Part shown: in pieces, positions 7,134-16,658 of the stretch | How positions within the stretch are numbered: position 1 is the stretch's first letter | How the letters are laid out: each line of letters starts with the position of its first letter | Position numbers and translations under genes: made by a program | Notes under the pieces: model-generated | Databases searched by the model: none | Seen by the model: only the letters and a program-made list of their open reading frames with translations | What the model was told of the DNA's origin: nothing | Assembly (NCBI RefSeq): GCF_903819335.1 | Contig: NZ_CAIJDE010000064.1 | Coordinates: 75,009-139,008, forward strand | Length of the DNA: 64,000 nt | Origin: Flavobacterium panici | Lineage (GTDB): Bacteria > Bacteroidota > Bacteroidia > Flavobacteriales > Flavobacteriaceae | Direction of reading: 5' to 3'

Positions 7134-10124
7134 TTATGCTTTATTATGCTTGTCTTCAATTGTGTGTTTATCAGCAGAAGAAATCGAGTCAACCAATACT
7201 GGTGTAGCGATAAATAATGATGAATAAGTACCCACAATAATACCAATTAACATGGCAAAGATAAATCCTCTGATTGATTCTCCACCAAAGATAAACATCG
7301 TTAATAATACAATGATCATCATTAATGAAGTATTCAATGTTCTAGATAATGTAGTATTAATAGAAGCATTTACAATATCTTCGAAAGTACCTTTACGGTT
7401 TCCGATGATAAACTCTCTAATTCTATCAAATACAATTACAGTATCGTTCATAGAGTAACCAATTACGGTAAGAATCGCTGCAATAAAGTGCTGATCCATT
7501 TCCATGTGGAATGGCATGAATTTATAACATAAAGAGTAAATTCCTAATACGAAGATTACGTCATGCGCAACAGCTGCAATCGCACCTAATGAATACTGCC
7601 ATTTACGGAAAGAGATCATTAAGTATAAGAAAATAACTGCCATTGCTCCAAGAACTGCCCAGTATGAGTTTGTTTTGATATCTTCAGAGATAGAAGCTCC
7701 AACTTTAGAAGCTTGTAATACTCCTACTCTTTTACCATCAAAAGAGTTGATGAATTTATCGTAAGTTGTATTTGGGAAATATTTAATTAATCCTTTATAT
7801 AACTTTTGGTTTACTTCTTCATCGATAGCAACACCATCTTCTTTAATTTTGTATTTAGTTGTGATTTTCAACTGATCATCATCACCTAAAATTTTAGCTT
7901 CAACCGGAGTTCCAAAAGCAGCAGATAATTCATCTGAAACTACTGTTGCATCAATTGGTTTTTCAAATTTAACCTGGAAAGTTCTTCCTCCAACAAAATC
8001 AACACCTTCATCTAATCCGTTAACGAAGAAGATAGAAATTAAACTTACAACTACTACAATTGAAGAGAAGATATAAGTGAATTTTTTGATTTTAATAAAG
8101 TCAAAGTGGAAATTAGTAAACCAGTTTTTAGTAATGTTTGTAGAGAAAGTTAAATCCCCTTTTCCAGCAATGTTTCTGTCAATGAAAATTCTAGCAATAA
8201 AGATAGAAGTAAACAATGAAGTTACGATACCAATAAGTAATGTTAAAGCAAAACCTTTGATTGGTCCTGTTCCAAAGATAAATAAGATCGCTCCAGTTAA
8301 AACGTGAGTAACGTTTGCATCAATAATAGAACGCATTGCACCGTGCCATCCGTAAGATGCAGCTACAGCTTCAGATAATGATTTACCTTCACGTAATTCC
8401 TCTTTTGCTCTTTCATATATAATAATGTTGGCATCTACCGCAGTACCTAATGTTAATACGATACCTGCAATACCTGGTAATGTTAATACAAAACCAAAAC
8501 TTGCCATAATTCCGAATAAGAAAAGTAAGTTCAATAATAAAGCAAGGTTTGCATACCATCCAGCTTTACCATAATAGAATACCATCCAAACACAAACTAA
8601 TAAGAATCCTAATACAGATGAAATTGTTCCTGCATCAATTGCTGCCTGACCTAAAGATGGTCCAACAACAGTAGATTGAATAATGTCTGCAGAAGCTGGT
8701 AATTTACCTGCATTTAATACGTTAGCTAAATCTTTAGTTTCAGCAACATCAAAAGAACCTGTAATTTCAGATCTTCCTCCAGCAATAGGACCACTTGTAA
8801 CACCTGGTGCAGAATATACGATGTTATCTAATACAATAGCGATATAACCTTTTTGAGAGAAAGCTCTTCCTGTTAATTCTTCCCAAACTTTAGCTCCCTG
8901 GCTGTTCATTTGCATAGAAACAGCTGGTTTACCCATTTGGTCAAAAGTATCTTTTGCATCAGTTACAACACCACCACTCATAGCTGGTACGTTATCTCTG
9001 TTACCTTTTAAAGCATATAATTCAACTGCTTCAATATCTTTAGCGCTTGCTAAATCTTTTGCTTTAGGATCTTTTACAGTTGTTGGTTTACTCCATACAA
9101 ATTTTGCATAATGTTGGTCAGCAGCCAATAAAATTCTGATTTCTGGTCTTTTGAAATAAGCATTGATTGTTGCAGTATCTTTTGTAGCGAAGTATCCTAA
9201 AACCGGACCGCCGCCTTGAGTAATCATTTTGTCAAATAAAGGATTGTTTCCTTTTTTAGTATCAACTGAATCTTTAGCATCAGTTAATAAAGCATTCAAT
9301 GAATCTTTAGCAACTGTTTTAGTTTCTACTTTTTTAACTTCAGTTTTCTTTAAAGCTTCGTTAGCAGCAACTAAGAAGTTACCAACTTCTTCAATTTTAT
9401 AAGTTTCCCAAAACTCTAATTGAGCTTTTCCACCTAATAATTTTTTAATCCTGTCAACATCTTTGGCACCTGGAAGTTCTACTAAGATTCTTCCAGTTTC
9501 TCCTAATTTTTGGATGTTTGGTTGTGTTACACCAAATTTGTCGATACGCTCTCTTAATACTTTGTAAGCACTTTCGATAGACTCATCAACTTTTCTTTTG
9601 ATTACTTTTTGAGCTTGTGCATCTGTCATTTGGAAATCAATTCCACCTTCACCTTGTAAACTTCTGTTTGCAAAGATGTCTGGCGAAGCCAATTTTGTAT
9701 TTCCATTTGAGTTTGCTTCAAAAGCTTCAAAGAATTTATTTAAATAGGTCTTATTTCCTTCTAAATTTGCAGTTGCATCAGCTAATGATTTATTAAAAAC
9801 CGGGTTTTTAGAATTGTTTGCTAATCCTTTTAAAACGTCTTTAACAGAGATTTGAAGAATTACGTTGATTCCTCCTTCTAAGTCAAGACCTTTATTTAAT
9901 TGTTTGTTTTTTACTTCATTATAAGTGAAGTCAGTAAAACCAAGATTAAACACTTTTTCTTTACCAATAGAATCTAAATATTTTAGCTCTTTATCAGGAT
10001 TATCTCCTGCAAAAGCTTTAGCCTCACTTTTGACATTATTTGCCACAAAAGTGAAAGATAATTGGTAAATACTTACCAATGCAAATAGAATTGCGAAAAA
10101 TTTAATAAGTCCTTTATTCTGCAT
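7134..10124 (-). CDS. secDF: Fused protein translocase subunit SecDF
   Basis: A 996-residue single-chain SecD-SecF. These proton-driven RND-like membrane proteins help complete preprotein export through SecYEG. SecD occupies about residues 1-650: TM1, a large periplasmic domain starting with KGLDLEGGINV, and the membrane domain with GTAVDANIIIYERAKEELR. SecF follows (about 680-980), with GVDFVGGRTFQV and GYSMNDTVIVFDRIREF; the acidic residues in the paired membrane motifs are retained. The first periplasmic domain has a Lys/Asp-rich insertion (about residues 255-300). The single-chain arrangement is usual in Bacteroidetes. It has its own -7 box at 10252-10259. Confidence 0.97.
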   Translation of the reverse strand: MQNKGLIKFFAILFALVSIYQLSFTFVANNVKSEAKAFAGDNPDKELKYLDSIGKEKVFNLGFTDFTYNEVKNKQLNKGLDLEGGINVILQISVKDVLKGLANNSKNPVFNKSLADATANLEGNKTYLNKFFEAFEANSNGNTKLASPDIFANRSLQGEGGIDFQMTDAQAQKVIKRKVDESIESAYKVLRERIDKFGVTQPNIQKLGETGRILVELPGAKDVDRIKKLLGGKAQLEFWETYKIEEVGNFLVAANEALKKTEVKKVETKTVAKDSLNALLTDAKDSVDTKKGNNPLFDKMITQGGGPVLGYFATKDTATINAYFKRPEIRILLAADQHYAKFVWSKPTTVKDPKAKDLASAKDIEAVELYALKGNRDNVPAMSGGVVTDAKDTFDQMGKPAVSMQMNSQGAKVWEELTGRAFSQKGYIAIVLDNIVYSAPGVTSGPIAGGRSEITGSFDVAETKDLANVLNAGKLPASADIIQSTVVGPSLGQAAIDAGTISSVLGFLLVCVWMVFYYGKAGWYANLALLLNLLFLFGIMASFGFVLTLPGIAGIVLTLGTAVDANIIIYERAKEELREGKSLSEAVAASYGWHGAMRSIIDANVTHVLTGAILFIFGTGPIKGFALTLLIGIVTSLFTSIFIARIFIDRNIAGKGDLTFSTNITKNWFTNFHFDFIKIKKFTYIFSSIVVVVSLISIFFVNGLDEGVDFVGGRTFQVKFEKPIDATVVSDELSAAFGTPVEAKILGDDDQLKITTKYKIKEDGVAIDEEVNQKLYKGLIKYFPNTTYDKFINSFDGKRVGVLQASKVGASISEDIKTNSYWAVLGAMAVIFLYLMISFRKWQYSLGAIAAVAHDVIFVLGIYSLCYKFMPFHMEMDQHFIAAILTVIGYSMNDTVIVFDRIREFIIGNRKGTFEDIVNASINTTLSRTLNTSLMMIIVLLTMFIFGGESIRGFIFAMLIGIIVGTYSSLFIATPVLVDSISSADKHTIEDKHNKA

Positions 10125-10251
10125 TATTACTAAAAATTAATTATGTTTTATGTTTGTTTTTGGTTTTAAATCCCCTAAAAATAAGCCCTGACATGAGTTT
10201 TTAAAACTAAAAAATCGAGATCACGAATTACTACATTTTTTTTAAATCGAG

Positions 10252-10259
10252 CAAATATA
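10252..10259 (-). promoter_or_regulatory. -7 promoter box of secDF
   Basis: The minus strand reads TATATTTG, an exact match to TAnnTTTG. It implies a leader of about 120 bases before the secDF start at 10124. Confidence 0.6.
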
Positions 10260-10302
10260 TAATTAACGAAAACATTAACCAATTTATTTATTAATTAATC
10301 TC

Positions 10303-10340
10303 AAAAAAAAGACTGCAAAAGTGCAGCCTTTTTCTTTTTT
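10303..10340 (-). terminator. Terminator downstream of mdh
   Basis: On the plus strand, AAAAGACTGCA and TGCAGCCTTTTT flank a four-base loop. The single non-Watson-Crick position becomes a G-U pair in minus-strand RNA, and a T-run follows in that orientation. It lies 12 bases past the mdh stop. Confidence 0.8.
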
Positions 10341-10351
10341 TCCTGTTTTTA

Positions 10352-11287
10352 TTATACTAAAATCGATTTTAGAGCATCATTCATGCCACGAACTGCATCT
10401 GCACTTTTGGCAAATAAAGCCTTTTCCTGGTCGTTTAAATGAATATCTACAATTTCTTCGATACCATTTTTACCAATTATACACGGCACTCCTATACAAA
10501 TATCGTTTTGCCCGTACTCTCCTTCTACGAATACAGAGCATGCAATCATTTTCTTTTGATCGTTTAGGATACTATCTACTAAATAAGCAACAGAAGCTCC
10601 CGGAGCATACCATGCAGATGTTCCTAAAAGCCCTGTAAGGGTTGCACCGCCTACCATTGTATCTGCAGCAACTTTTTGAAGTACTTCTTCTGAAAGGAAT
10701 TGCGAAACCGGAATTCCGTTATAAGATGCTAAACGTGTTAACGGAATCATAGTAGTATCACCGTGACCTCCAATTACCATCGCCGAAATATCATTAGCAG
10801 GTTTATCTAAAGCAAGAGAAAGATACGTTCTAAAACGAGAACTATCTAAAGCTCCTCCCATACCTATAATTCTGTTTTTTGGTAATCCTGTAGCTTTTAA
10901 AGCTAAATAAGTCATAGTATCCATTGGGTTCGAAACTACAACTATTATAGTATCAGGAGAATATTTTAGTACATTTTCGGCAACTGTTTTTACAATTCCG
11001 GCATTTATACCAATTAATTCTTCCCTTGTCATTCCTGGTTTTCTCGGAATTCCTGATGTAATAACCACTACATCACTTCCGGCAGTTTTAGAATAATCGT
11101 TGGTTACACCAGATACTTTAGTATTGAACCCAGTATTTGTGGCGCATTGTGTGATATCCAACGCTTTCCCTTCGGCAAAACCTTCTTTAATATCCAACAA
11201 CACTACTTCACTGGCAATTCCTCTATAAGAAATAACATCTGCACAAGTAGCTCCAACATTTCCTGCTCCTACAATGGTAACTTTCAT
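10352..11287 (-). CDS. mdh: Malate dehydrogenase (LDH-like type)
   Basis: A 311-residue NAD-dependent oxidoreductase interconverting malate and oxaloacetate in the TCA cycle. Visible landmarks are the Rossmann motif GAGNVGAT (7-14), the NAD-ribose Asp32 in LLDIKEG, substrate-binding Arg82 and Arg88 in PRKPGMTREE, Asn120, and the catalytic His175 in GGHGDTTM. The PRKPGM substrate loop supports malate rather than lactate specificity. The length is normal. A hairpin separates it from gyrB upstream, so it is probably transcribed separately. Confidence 0.96.
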   Translation of the reverse strand: MKVTIVGAGNVGATCADVISYRGIASEVVLLDIKEGFAEGKALDITQCATNTGFNTKVSGVTNDYSKTAGSDVVVITSGIPRKPGMTREELIGINAGIVKTVAENVLKYSPDTIIVVVSNPMDTMTYLALKATGLPKNRIIGMGGALDSSRFRTYLSLALDKPANDISAMVIGGHGDTTMIPLTRLASYNGIPVSQFLSEEVLQKVAADTMVGGATLTGLLGTSAWYAPGASVAYLVDSILNDQKKMIACSVFVEGEYGQNDICIGVPCIIGKNGIEEIVDIHLNDQEKALFAKSADAVRGMNDALKSILV

Positions 11288-11335
11288 ATTTTATACTTTA
11301 TCGGTTATTAATTTGTTTGTTTGTTTTATAAATGA

Positions 11336-11381
11336 CAATTCGTTTAATCGTTTAAGTAAATTTAAACAATTAAACGAATTG
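11336..11381 (-). terminator. Hairpin between gyrB and mdh
   Basis: Perfect 13-bp arms, CAATTCGTTTAAT (11336-11348) and ATTAAACGAATTG (11369-11381), 15 bases beyond the gyrB stop. The following minus-strand sequence is A/T-rich but lacks a strong U-run, so termination may be weak or factor-dependent. Confidence 0.6.
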
Positions 11382-11395
11382 AAAGTTAATTTTTA

Positions 11396-13336
11396 TTAGG
11401 CATCGATATTTGCGTAAACGGCATTTTTCTCGATAAATTCTCTACGTGGCGGAACTTCATCTCCCATTAACATAGAAAATACTCTATCTGCCTCTGCAAG
11501 ACTATCAATAGTAACCTGGCGTAATGTTCTGAAGTTTGGATCCATTGTAGTTTCCCACAATTGCTCCGCGTTCATCTCTCCAAGACCTTTATAACGCTGG
11601 ATAGCTGCACTTCCTCCCATTCTATCATTTGCCTGATCACGCTGAACATCGTTCCATGCGTATTCTTTTTTGTTTCCTTTTTTAACTAAGTATAAAGGTG
11701 GTGCTGCGATATAAACGTGACCTTCTTCAATTAGTTCTTTCATGAAACGGAAGAAGAACGTTAATATTAAGGTAGAAATATGACTACCATCGACATCGGC
11801 ATCACACATGATGATTACTTTATGATATCTTAATTTTTCAAGATTTAATGCTTTGCTGTCTTCTGCAGTTCCTACAGTAACTCCTAAAGCTGTAAATATA
11901 TTTCTAATCTCTTCGTTTTCAAATACTTTATGGTGCATCGCTTTCTCGACATTCAAAATCTTACCACGCAATGGTAAAATCGCCTGAAAGTTACGGTCAC
12001 GCCCTTGTTTTGCTGTTCCACCAGCCGAATCTCCCTCGACAAGGTAAACCTCACATCTTGCAGGATCCTGCTCAGAACAATCTGAAAGTTTTCCTGGCAA
12101 TCCACCGCCGCCCATAACGGTTTTACGCTGAACCATTTCACGTGCTTTTTTCGCTGCGTGACGTGCCTGAGCTGCTAAAATTACTTTTTGAATAATGATT
12201 CGGGCATCATTTGGATTTTCTTCCAAATAATTTTCTAACATTTCTCCAACTGCCTGAGAAACCGGAGAAACTACTTCTCTATTTCCAAGCTTTGTTTTTG
12301 TTTGTCCTTCGAATTGAGGTTCAGCAACTTTTACCGAAATAATAGCTGTTAATCCTTCACGGAAGTCATCTCCCGCAATTTCGAATTTCAATTTATCTAA
12401 CATTCCAGATGCATCTGCGTATTTTTTAAGCGTTCTTGTTAAACCACTTCTAAAACCTTGTAAATGCGTTCCTCCTTCGTGTGTATTAATATTATTTACG
12501 TAAGAGAAAATATTCTCTGTGTAACTTGTATTATAGATTAAGGCAACCTCAACCGGAATTTCACCTTTTTCGTGATCCATGCTGATTACGTGAGAGATAA
12601 TTGGCTCACGGTTTCCATCTAAATAACGAATGTATTCTTTAAGACCTTCATCAGAATGAAAAACTTCGCTTTTAAATTCGCCTTTTTCATCTACTTCTCT
12701 TTTATCCGTAAAAGTAATTGTGATTCCTTTGTTTAAGAAAGAAAGCTCACGCATGCGTGCTGATAAGGTATCATAAGAGAACTCTGTAGTTTGTGTAAAG
12801 ATTGTATTATCAGGATAAAAAGTCTGACGTGTACCTCTTTTATCTGTTTCCCCGATTTGTTTTACCGGATATAATGATTTTCCTCTTTCATATTCCTGCT
12901 CATAGATTTTTCCATCTCTAAAAACAGTCGATTTCATATGAACCGAAAGTGCGTTTACTACAGAAACCCCAACACCGTGAAGTCCTCCGGAAACTTTATA
13001 AGAATCTTTATCAAATTTACCTCCGGCACCAATTTTAGTCATTACAACCTCAAGTGCAGAAACTCCTTCTTTTTTATGTAAATCAACTGGAATACCACGT
13101 CCGTTATCCTCAACTGTAATAGAACCATCTTCATTAATTGCAACACCAATAGTATCACAATGTCCGCCCATCGCCTCATCAATAGAGTTATCAACAACTT
13201 CATAAACCAAATGATGCAGTCCTCGAACTCCTACATCTCCAATATACATGGATGGACGCATTCTTACGTGCTCCATTCCTTCTAATGCCTGAATACTATC
13301 TGCTGAATAATTGTTCTTCTTGATCTCTTCGCTCAT
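11396..13336 (-). CDS. gyrB: DNA gyrase subunit B
   Basis: A 646-residue ATPase subunit of DNA gyrase, which introduces negative supercoils. The GHKL ATPase region contains DNGRGIP and GLHGVGVSVVNAL, then QTKTKLGN in the transducer. The TOPRIM region shows EGDSAGGTAKQGRDR, PLRGKILNVEKA and the metal site CDADVDG. The end has the QRYKGLGEMN block. The length fits the short GyrB form that lacks the insertion found in enterobacteria. TATATTTG on the minus strand at 13375-13382 is an exact -7 box about 40 bases upstream of the start. Confidence 0.97.
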   Translation of the reverse strand: MSEEIKKNNYSADSIQALEGMEHVRMRPSMYIGDVGVRGLHHLVYEVVDNSIDEAMGGHCDTIGVAINEDGSITVEDNGRGIPVDLHKKEGVSALEVVMTKIGAGGKFDKDSYKVSGGLHGVGVSVVNALSVHMKSTVFRDGKIYEQEYERGKSLYPVKQIGETDKRGTRQTFYPDNTIFTQTTEFSYDTLSARMRELSFLNKGITITFTDKREVDEKGEFKSEVFHSDEGLKEYIRYLDGNREPIISHVISMDHEKGEIPVEVALIYNTSYTENIFSYVNNINTHEGGTHLQGFRSGLTRTLKKYADASGMLDKLKFEIAGDDFREGLTAIISVKVAEPQFEGQTKTKLGNREVVSPVSQAVGEMLENYLEENPNDARIIIQKVILAAQARHAAKKAREMVQRKTVMGGGGLPGKLSDCSEQDPARCEVYLVEGDSAGGTAKQGRDRNFQAILPLRGKILNVEKAMHHKVFENEEIRNIFTALGVTVGTAEDSKALNLEKLRYHKVIIMCDADVDGSHISTLILTFFFRFMKELIEEGHVYIAAPPLYLVKKGNKKEYAWNDVQRDQANDRMGGSAAIQRYKGLGEMNAEQLWETTMDPNFRTLRQVTIDSLAEADRVFSMLMGDEVPPRREFIEKNAVYANIDA

Positions 13337-13374
13337 ATAATTTATTCTAAAAAATGTATTTACTGTCTAACACG

Positions 13375-13382
13375 CAAATATA
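13375..13382 (-). promoter_or_regulatory. -7 promoter box of gyrB
   Basis: The minus strand reads TATATTTG, an exact TAnnTTTG match, giving an expected leader of about 35 bases. Confidence 0.6.
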
Positions 13383-13609
13383 TAAAAACGCAAGGTATAT
13401 ACCCATAAAATTCCGACTTAAAGCGCTTAAGTTATTAACACAATTGTCTTAAAAACCAAAAAATAAACCTAAAAGGCAAGTTTAAATTCCAATTTTCATA
13501 AATTCGAAATTCTAAAAATAGGAATAACATAAAAAATATCAATTTCCAAAAGTCAATAAATCCCAATTTTCTTAAATTCCAAATTCCAAACTTTACCAGC
13601 TGCATAAAA

Positions 13610-13646
13610 AAAACCGAAATAACATTATAAAATGCATTTCGGTTTT
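13610..13646 (-). terminator. Terminator downstream of the M16 peptidase gene
   Basis: AAAACCGAAAT (13610-13620) and ATTTCGGTTTT (13636-13646) are perfect arms. The loop end GCATTTCGG recurs in the terminator at 16553-16592, suggesting related terminator sequences. Confidence 0.8.
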
Positions 13647-13705
13647 ATGAATTCAAATTCCTTTAAGTTGGAATTTGGATTTTCTCAATTTTGGAATTTC
13701 CTTTT

Positions 13706-16441
13706 TTATTGTTTTTTATTAAAATCTCCAGCGTAAACTGAAGTCATTTTATCTAAAGTCAGGTATTTTTTCAAAACTTTATTTACTTCATCCACTTTTA
13801 AAGCTTTTACTTTAGTTTCAAGCTGATCATAATCATCAAGAGCTATTCCGTATTGTAAATAAGTATTTACTAGCTCCATTAAGGTATTGTCTACGCCTAA
13901 TCTTGTTTTTCTTTCATTTTGCCAGCTCACTAAATTTGATTTTAATTCTTCGGCTGTAAATCCGTCTTTTAAAGCTTTTGCAATTTCCTCTTTTGTAGCT
14001 GTTTCAACAGCATTCTTTTTCGTAGGGTTTAAAAAAGCATAATAAGTCCAGGCTGCCGCATCATTGGTAATTGGCACATCAATAAAAGAGCCCGCACCGT
14101 AACTAATACCTTCTTTTTCTCTTAACCTCATCGGAATTCTGGCGCTTAAAAAACCACCGCTTCCTAAAATTTCATTTGCCATAACAAATGCCGGATAATC
14201 TGGATTTTTTCTATCCATTTTAAAACTGATTCTGCCTAGCGCCACAGCATTTTCTTTATCTGGCGTAATAATATCTTTATCTAATTTTTGTGTTTCAAAA
14301 TAAGCCGGCTGAGCAAGTTCGTATTTTGATTTAGAATTCCATTTTCCAAATGTATTTTCTAAAATCTCTCCTGTAGTTTTTGCATCTAAATCTCCTACTA
14401 CACTTCCTATTCCATTATTTCCACCTAAAAAATTGGTATAGAAATCAACAATTTCAGCTTGTTTAATTTTTTTAAACGCATCAATTTGTTCCTGAATTGT
14501 TGGTGTATAAAAAATACTTCCTTTTGGATATTTAGTAGTTATTCTCGAAATTTCTGTAAAAGCAACAGCCTGCGGATCATTTAAACTAGACTCTAAATAG
14601 GTGTTATATTCGCTGATTGTTTTAGTTAATTCATTTTCGGGGAAAGTCGAATTCGCTAATAAATCTGCTAAAATTCCCATTACCTCTTTAAAGTGCTCTT
14701 TATAAGTATTAACGCTAACCGATAATGTTTGTCTAGAAAAATTAAAATTAATTGATGATTTCAATTGATCTAATTTATCCTGAATTTGCTCTTTTGTCTG
14801 CGTTTTAGTTCCTGTTTTTAGTAATTGAGCCAAGATTCCGGCAATATCACTTTTACCTGTTAAATCTTTTTCATTACTAACCGGAAACTTGAAACTTGCC
14901 TGAACTTTTCCGCCTTTTATTTCTTTTTTGATTAATCCGTATTTTATACCATTTGTCAATTTTCCTTCAACAAAATTTTGTTTTAGATTTTTAATGGATG
15001 CTTCAAACGGCGCCGCTTCTTTCTCTAAAGCTTTTCCTTTATAATCTTTAGTAAGTGCCAATAATTGTTCATCAGTATATTCATTTGGCTTAACCCTTAC
15101 CTCATCTTTAGAAGGAATAAATACGCCGACTGTTCTATTATTTGGTCTAAAATATTTCTCAGCAACTCTTTGAATATCTTCTTTTGTTAATTTCTCAACA
15201 GCATCTCTGTATAAATAACCAAGTCTGTAATCGCCTGCGCCAATAATTTCGGTTAGGTTAATAGCATACGAAATAGTATTGTTTTTTACTGATTCTATTT
15301 GCTTGATAATTTTTGCTTTTGCTCTGCTTACATCCTTATCTGTGTATTTTGTAGTAGTTATTTTATCGAGCTCGCTTCTTACAATCTCTTTTGTCGCATA
15401 TACATCTTTATCATTAGGAACTGCAACTCCAAAATAGATAAAACTCGCGTCTCTTACCGATGGCTGCCAAAAATAAATATTGGATGCTTTTTGTGTTTCA
15501 ACTAATGTTTTATACAAATAACCAGATGGATCTGCAGTTAAGATTTCTCCTAAAGCATCAATTGCAGCATAATCTTTATCAGCATAAGATACGGTATGAT
15601 ATAAAGCGCCAACATTTTTGCTGTCACCGGCTCTTTTAAGCTCTACATATTTTTCACCATCCTGAGCAGGTTCTATAGTATACGTTTTATCTAAAACTCT
15701 TTTTGGTCTTGGAATTGCCCCAAAATACTGTCCAACATATTGCAATGCTTTTTGTTCATCAAATTTACCTGCAATGATCAAAGTTGAATTGTCTGGCTGA
15801 TAGTATTTTTCATAAAAAACGCGAAGTGTATTTGCTTTTACCCTTTCAATATCTTCTTTACTTCCAATGGTGCTGTTTCCGTAATTATGCCACACGTAAG
15901 CCGAAGAAAGAATTCTCTCTTGTAAAACGCCGTCAGGATTATTTTCTCCTATTTCAAACTCATTTCTAACTACAGAAAATTCTTTATCCAAATCAGTTTG
16001 TAAAATGGTAGAGTTAATCATTCTGTCAGCCTCCATTTCGATACTCCATTTCAGGTTTTCATCGCTTGACGGGAATATTTCATAATAGTTGGTTCTGTCC
16101 AACCAAGTGGTTCCATTGGCGTTTCCGCCTTTGTCTGAGAGCATCTTTTTAATATCTCCTAAATTCTTAGTGCTTTTAAAAAGCATATGCTCTAATAAAT
16201 GCGCCATTCCTTTTTCTCCATAACCTTCATTTCTGGAACCAACATTGTAAACAATATTGACTACCATATTACTTTGAGAAGCATCTGGAATTAAAAGAAC
16301 TTTTAATCCATTATTTAAAGAATATTCTTTGACGCCTTCGACATTTGTGATATACTTGGGTGCCTCTGTTTTTTGTGCATAAACTGAGCCCAATGAAACT
16401 AATGAGCAGCATAAAATTCCACTTAGTAATAAGTTCTTCAT
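13706..16441 (-). CDS. M16 family zinc metallopeptidase, two-lobed
   Basis: A 911-residue exported protein with a signal peptide (residues 1-22, ending VYAQ). The inverted zinc motif HLLEH is at 81-85, and the third ligand Glu161 lies exactly 76 residues after His85, as in the M16 family. Residues ~30-480 form the catalytic lobe and ~490-910 a second, non-catalytic M16 lobe, like pitrilysin-type peptidases joined in one chain. It probably degrades peptides in the periplasm; the substrate is unknown. It has its own exact -7 box and terminator, so it is likely monocistronic. Confidence 0.92.
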   Translation of the reverse strand: MKNLLLSGILCCSLVSLGSVYAQKTEAPKYITNVEGVKEYSLNNGLKVLLIPDASQSNMVVNIVYNVGSRNEGYGEKGMAHLLEHMLFKSTKNLGDIKKMLSDKGGNANGTTWLDRTNYYEIFPSSDENLKWSIEMEADRMINSTILQTDLDKEFSVVRNEFEIGENNPDGVLQERILSSAYVWHNYGNSTIGSKEDIERVKANTLRVFYEKYYQPDNSTLIIAGKFDEQKALQYVGQYFGAIPRPKRVLDKTYTIEPAQDGEKYVELKRAGDSKNVGALYHTVSYADKDYAAIDALGEILTADPSGYLYKTLVETQKASNIYFWQPSVRDASFIYFGVAVPNDKDVYATKEIVRSELDKITTTKYTDKDVSRAKAKIIKQIESVKNNTISYAINLTEIIGAGDYRLGYLYRDAVEKLTKEDIQRVAEKYFRPNNRTVGVFIPSKDEVRVKPNEYTDEQLLALTKDYKGKALEKEAAPFEASIKNLKQNFVEGKLTNGIKYGLIKKEIKGGKVQASFKFPVSNEKDLTGKSDIAGILAQLLKTGTKTQTKEQIQDKLDQLKSSINFNFSRQTLSVSVNTYKEHFKEVMGILADLLANSTFPENELTKTISEYNTYLESSLNDPQAVAFTEISRITTKYPKGSIFYTPTIQEQIDAFKKIKQAEIVDFYTNFLGGNNGIGSVVGDLDAKTTGEILENTFGKWNSKSKYELAQPAYFETQKLDKDIITPDKENAVALGRISFKMDRKNPDYPAFVMANEILGSGGFLSARIPMRLREKEGISYGAGSFIDVPITNDAAAWTYYAFLNPTKKNAVETATKEEIAKALKDGFTAEELKSNLVSWQNERKTRLGVDNTLMELVNTYLQYGIALDDYDQLETKVKALKVDEVNKVLKKYLTLDKMTSVYAGDFNKKQ

Positions 16442-16479
16442 AAATTGTGTTTAAGGGTTATTTAATTGTTCGTGGTAAT

Positions 16480-16487
16480 CAAATATA
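16480..16487 (-). promoter_or_regulatory. -7 promoter box of the M16 peptidase gene
   Basis: The minus strand reads TATATTTG, an exact TAnnTTTG match, about 40 bases upstream of the start codon at 16441. Confidence 0.6.
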
Positions 16488-16552
16488 GTATTTTTCTGAA
16501 ATACGTTTTATTCTCATTAACTTACTTTTAGCAATTTACGGGAAACCACAAA

Positions 16553-16596
16553 AAAAAGCCGAAACTACATTGTGAATGCATTTCGGCTTTTTATAT
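16553..16596 (-). terminator. Terminator downstream of the AsnB-like paralog
   Basis: AAAAAGCCGAAA (16553-16564) and TTTCGGCTTTTT (16581-16592) form a perfect 12-bp stem. Between it and the gene end, 16600-16640 carries GGAATTTGGAATTT copies of the dispersed intergenic repeat. Confidence 0.8.
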
Positions 16597-16658
16597 TTTA
16601 GTTCCAAATTGAAATTCAGAATTTGGAATTTGGAATTTTTTTATTGAAATTTTCTATA

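Larger units (their letters stand above)
13337..13705. other. 369-bp non-coding gap between the M16 gene and gyrB
   Basis: No plausible gene. The gyrB-proximal part holds the gyrB promoter. The rest (about 13480-13700) consists of several copies of an AATTCCAAATTCC motif and, around a terminator at 13610-13646, their imperfect complements (GTTGGAATTTGGAT at 13667-13680, TTTTGGAATTTCC at 13690-13702). The whole stretch can therefore fold as a large imperfect hairpin. Confidence 0.75.

Noticed and set aside
7252..8307. Short plus-strand ORFs opposite secDF and similar antisense ORFs elsewhere
   Set aside because: They are shadows of well-supported genes on the other strand, with no start signals or recognisable products.
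7134..10124. SecD-SecF fusion as an anomaly
   Set aside because: A single SecDF chain is the usual form in Bacteroidetes.
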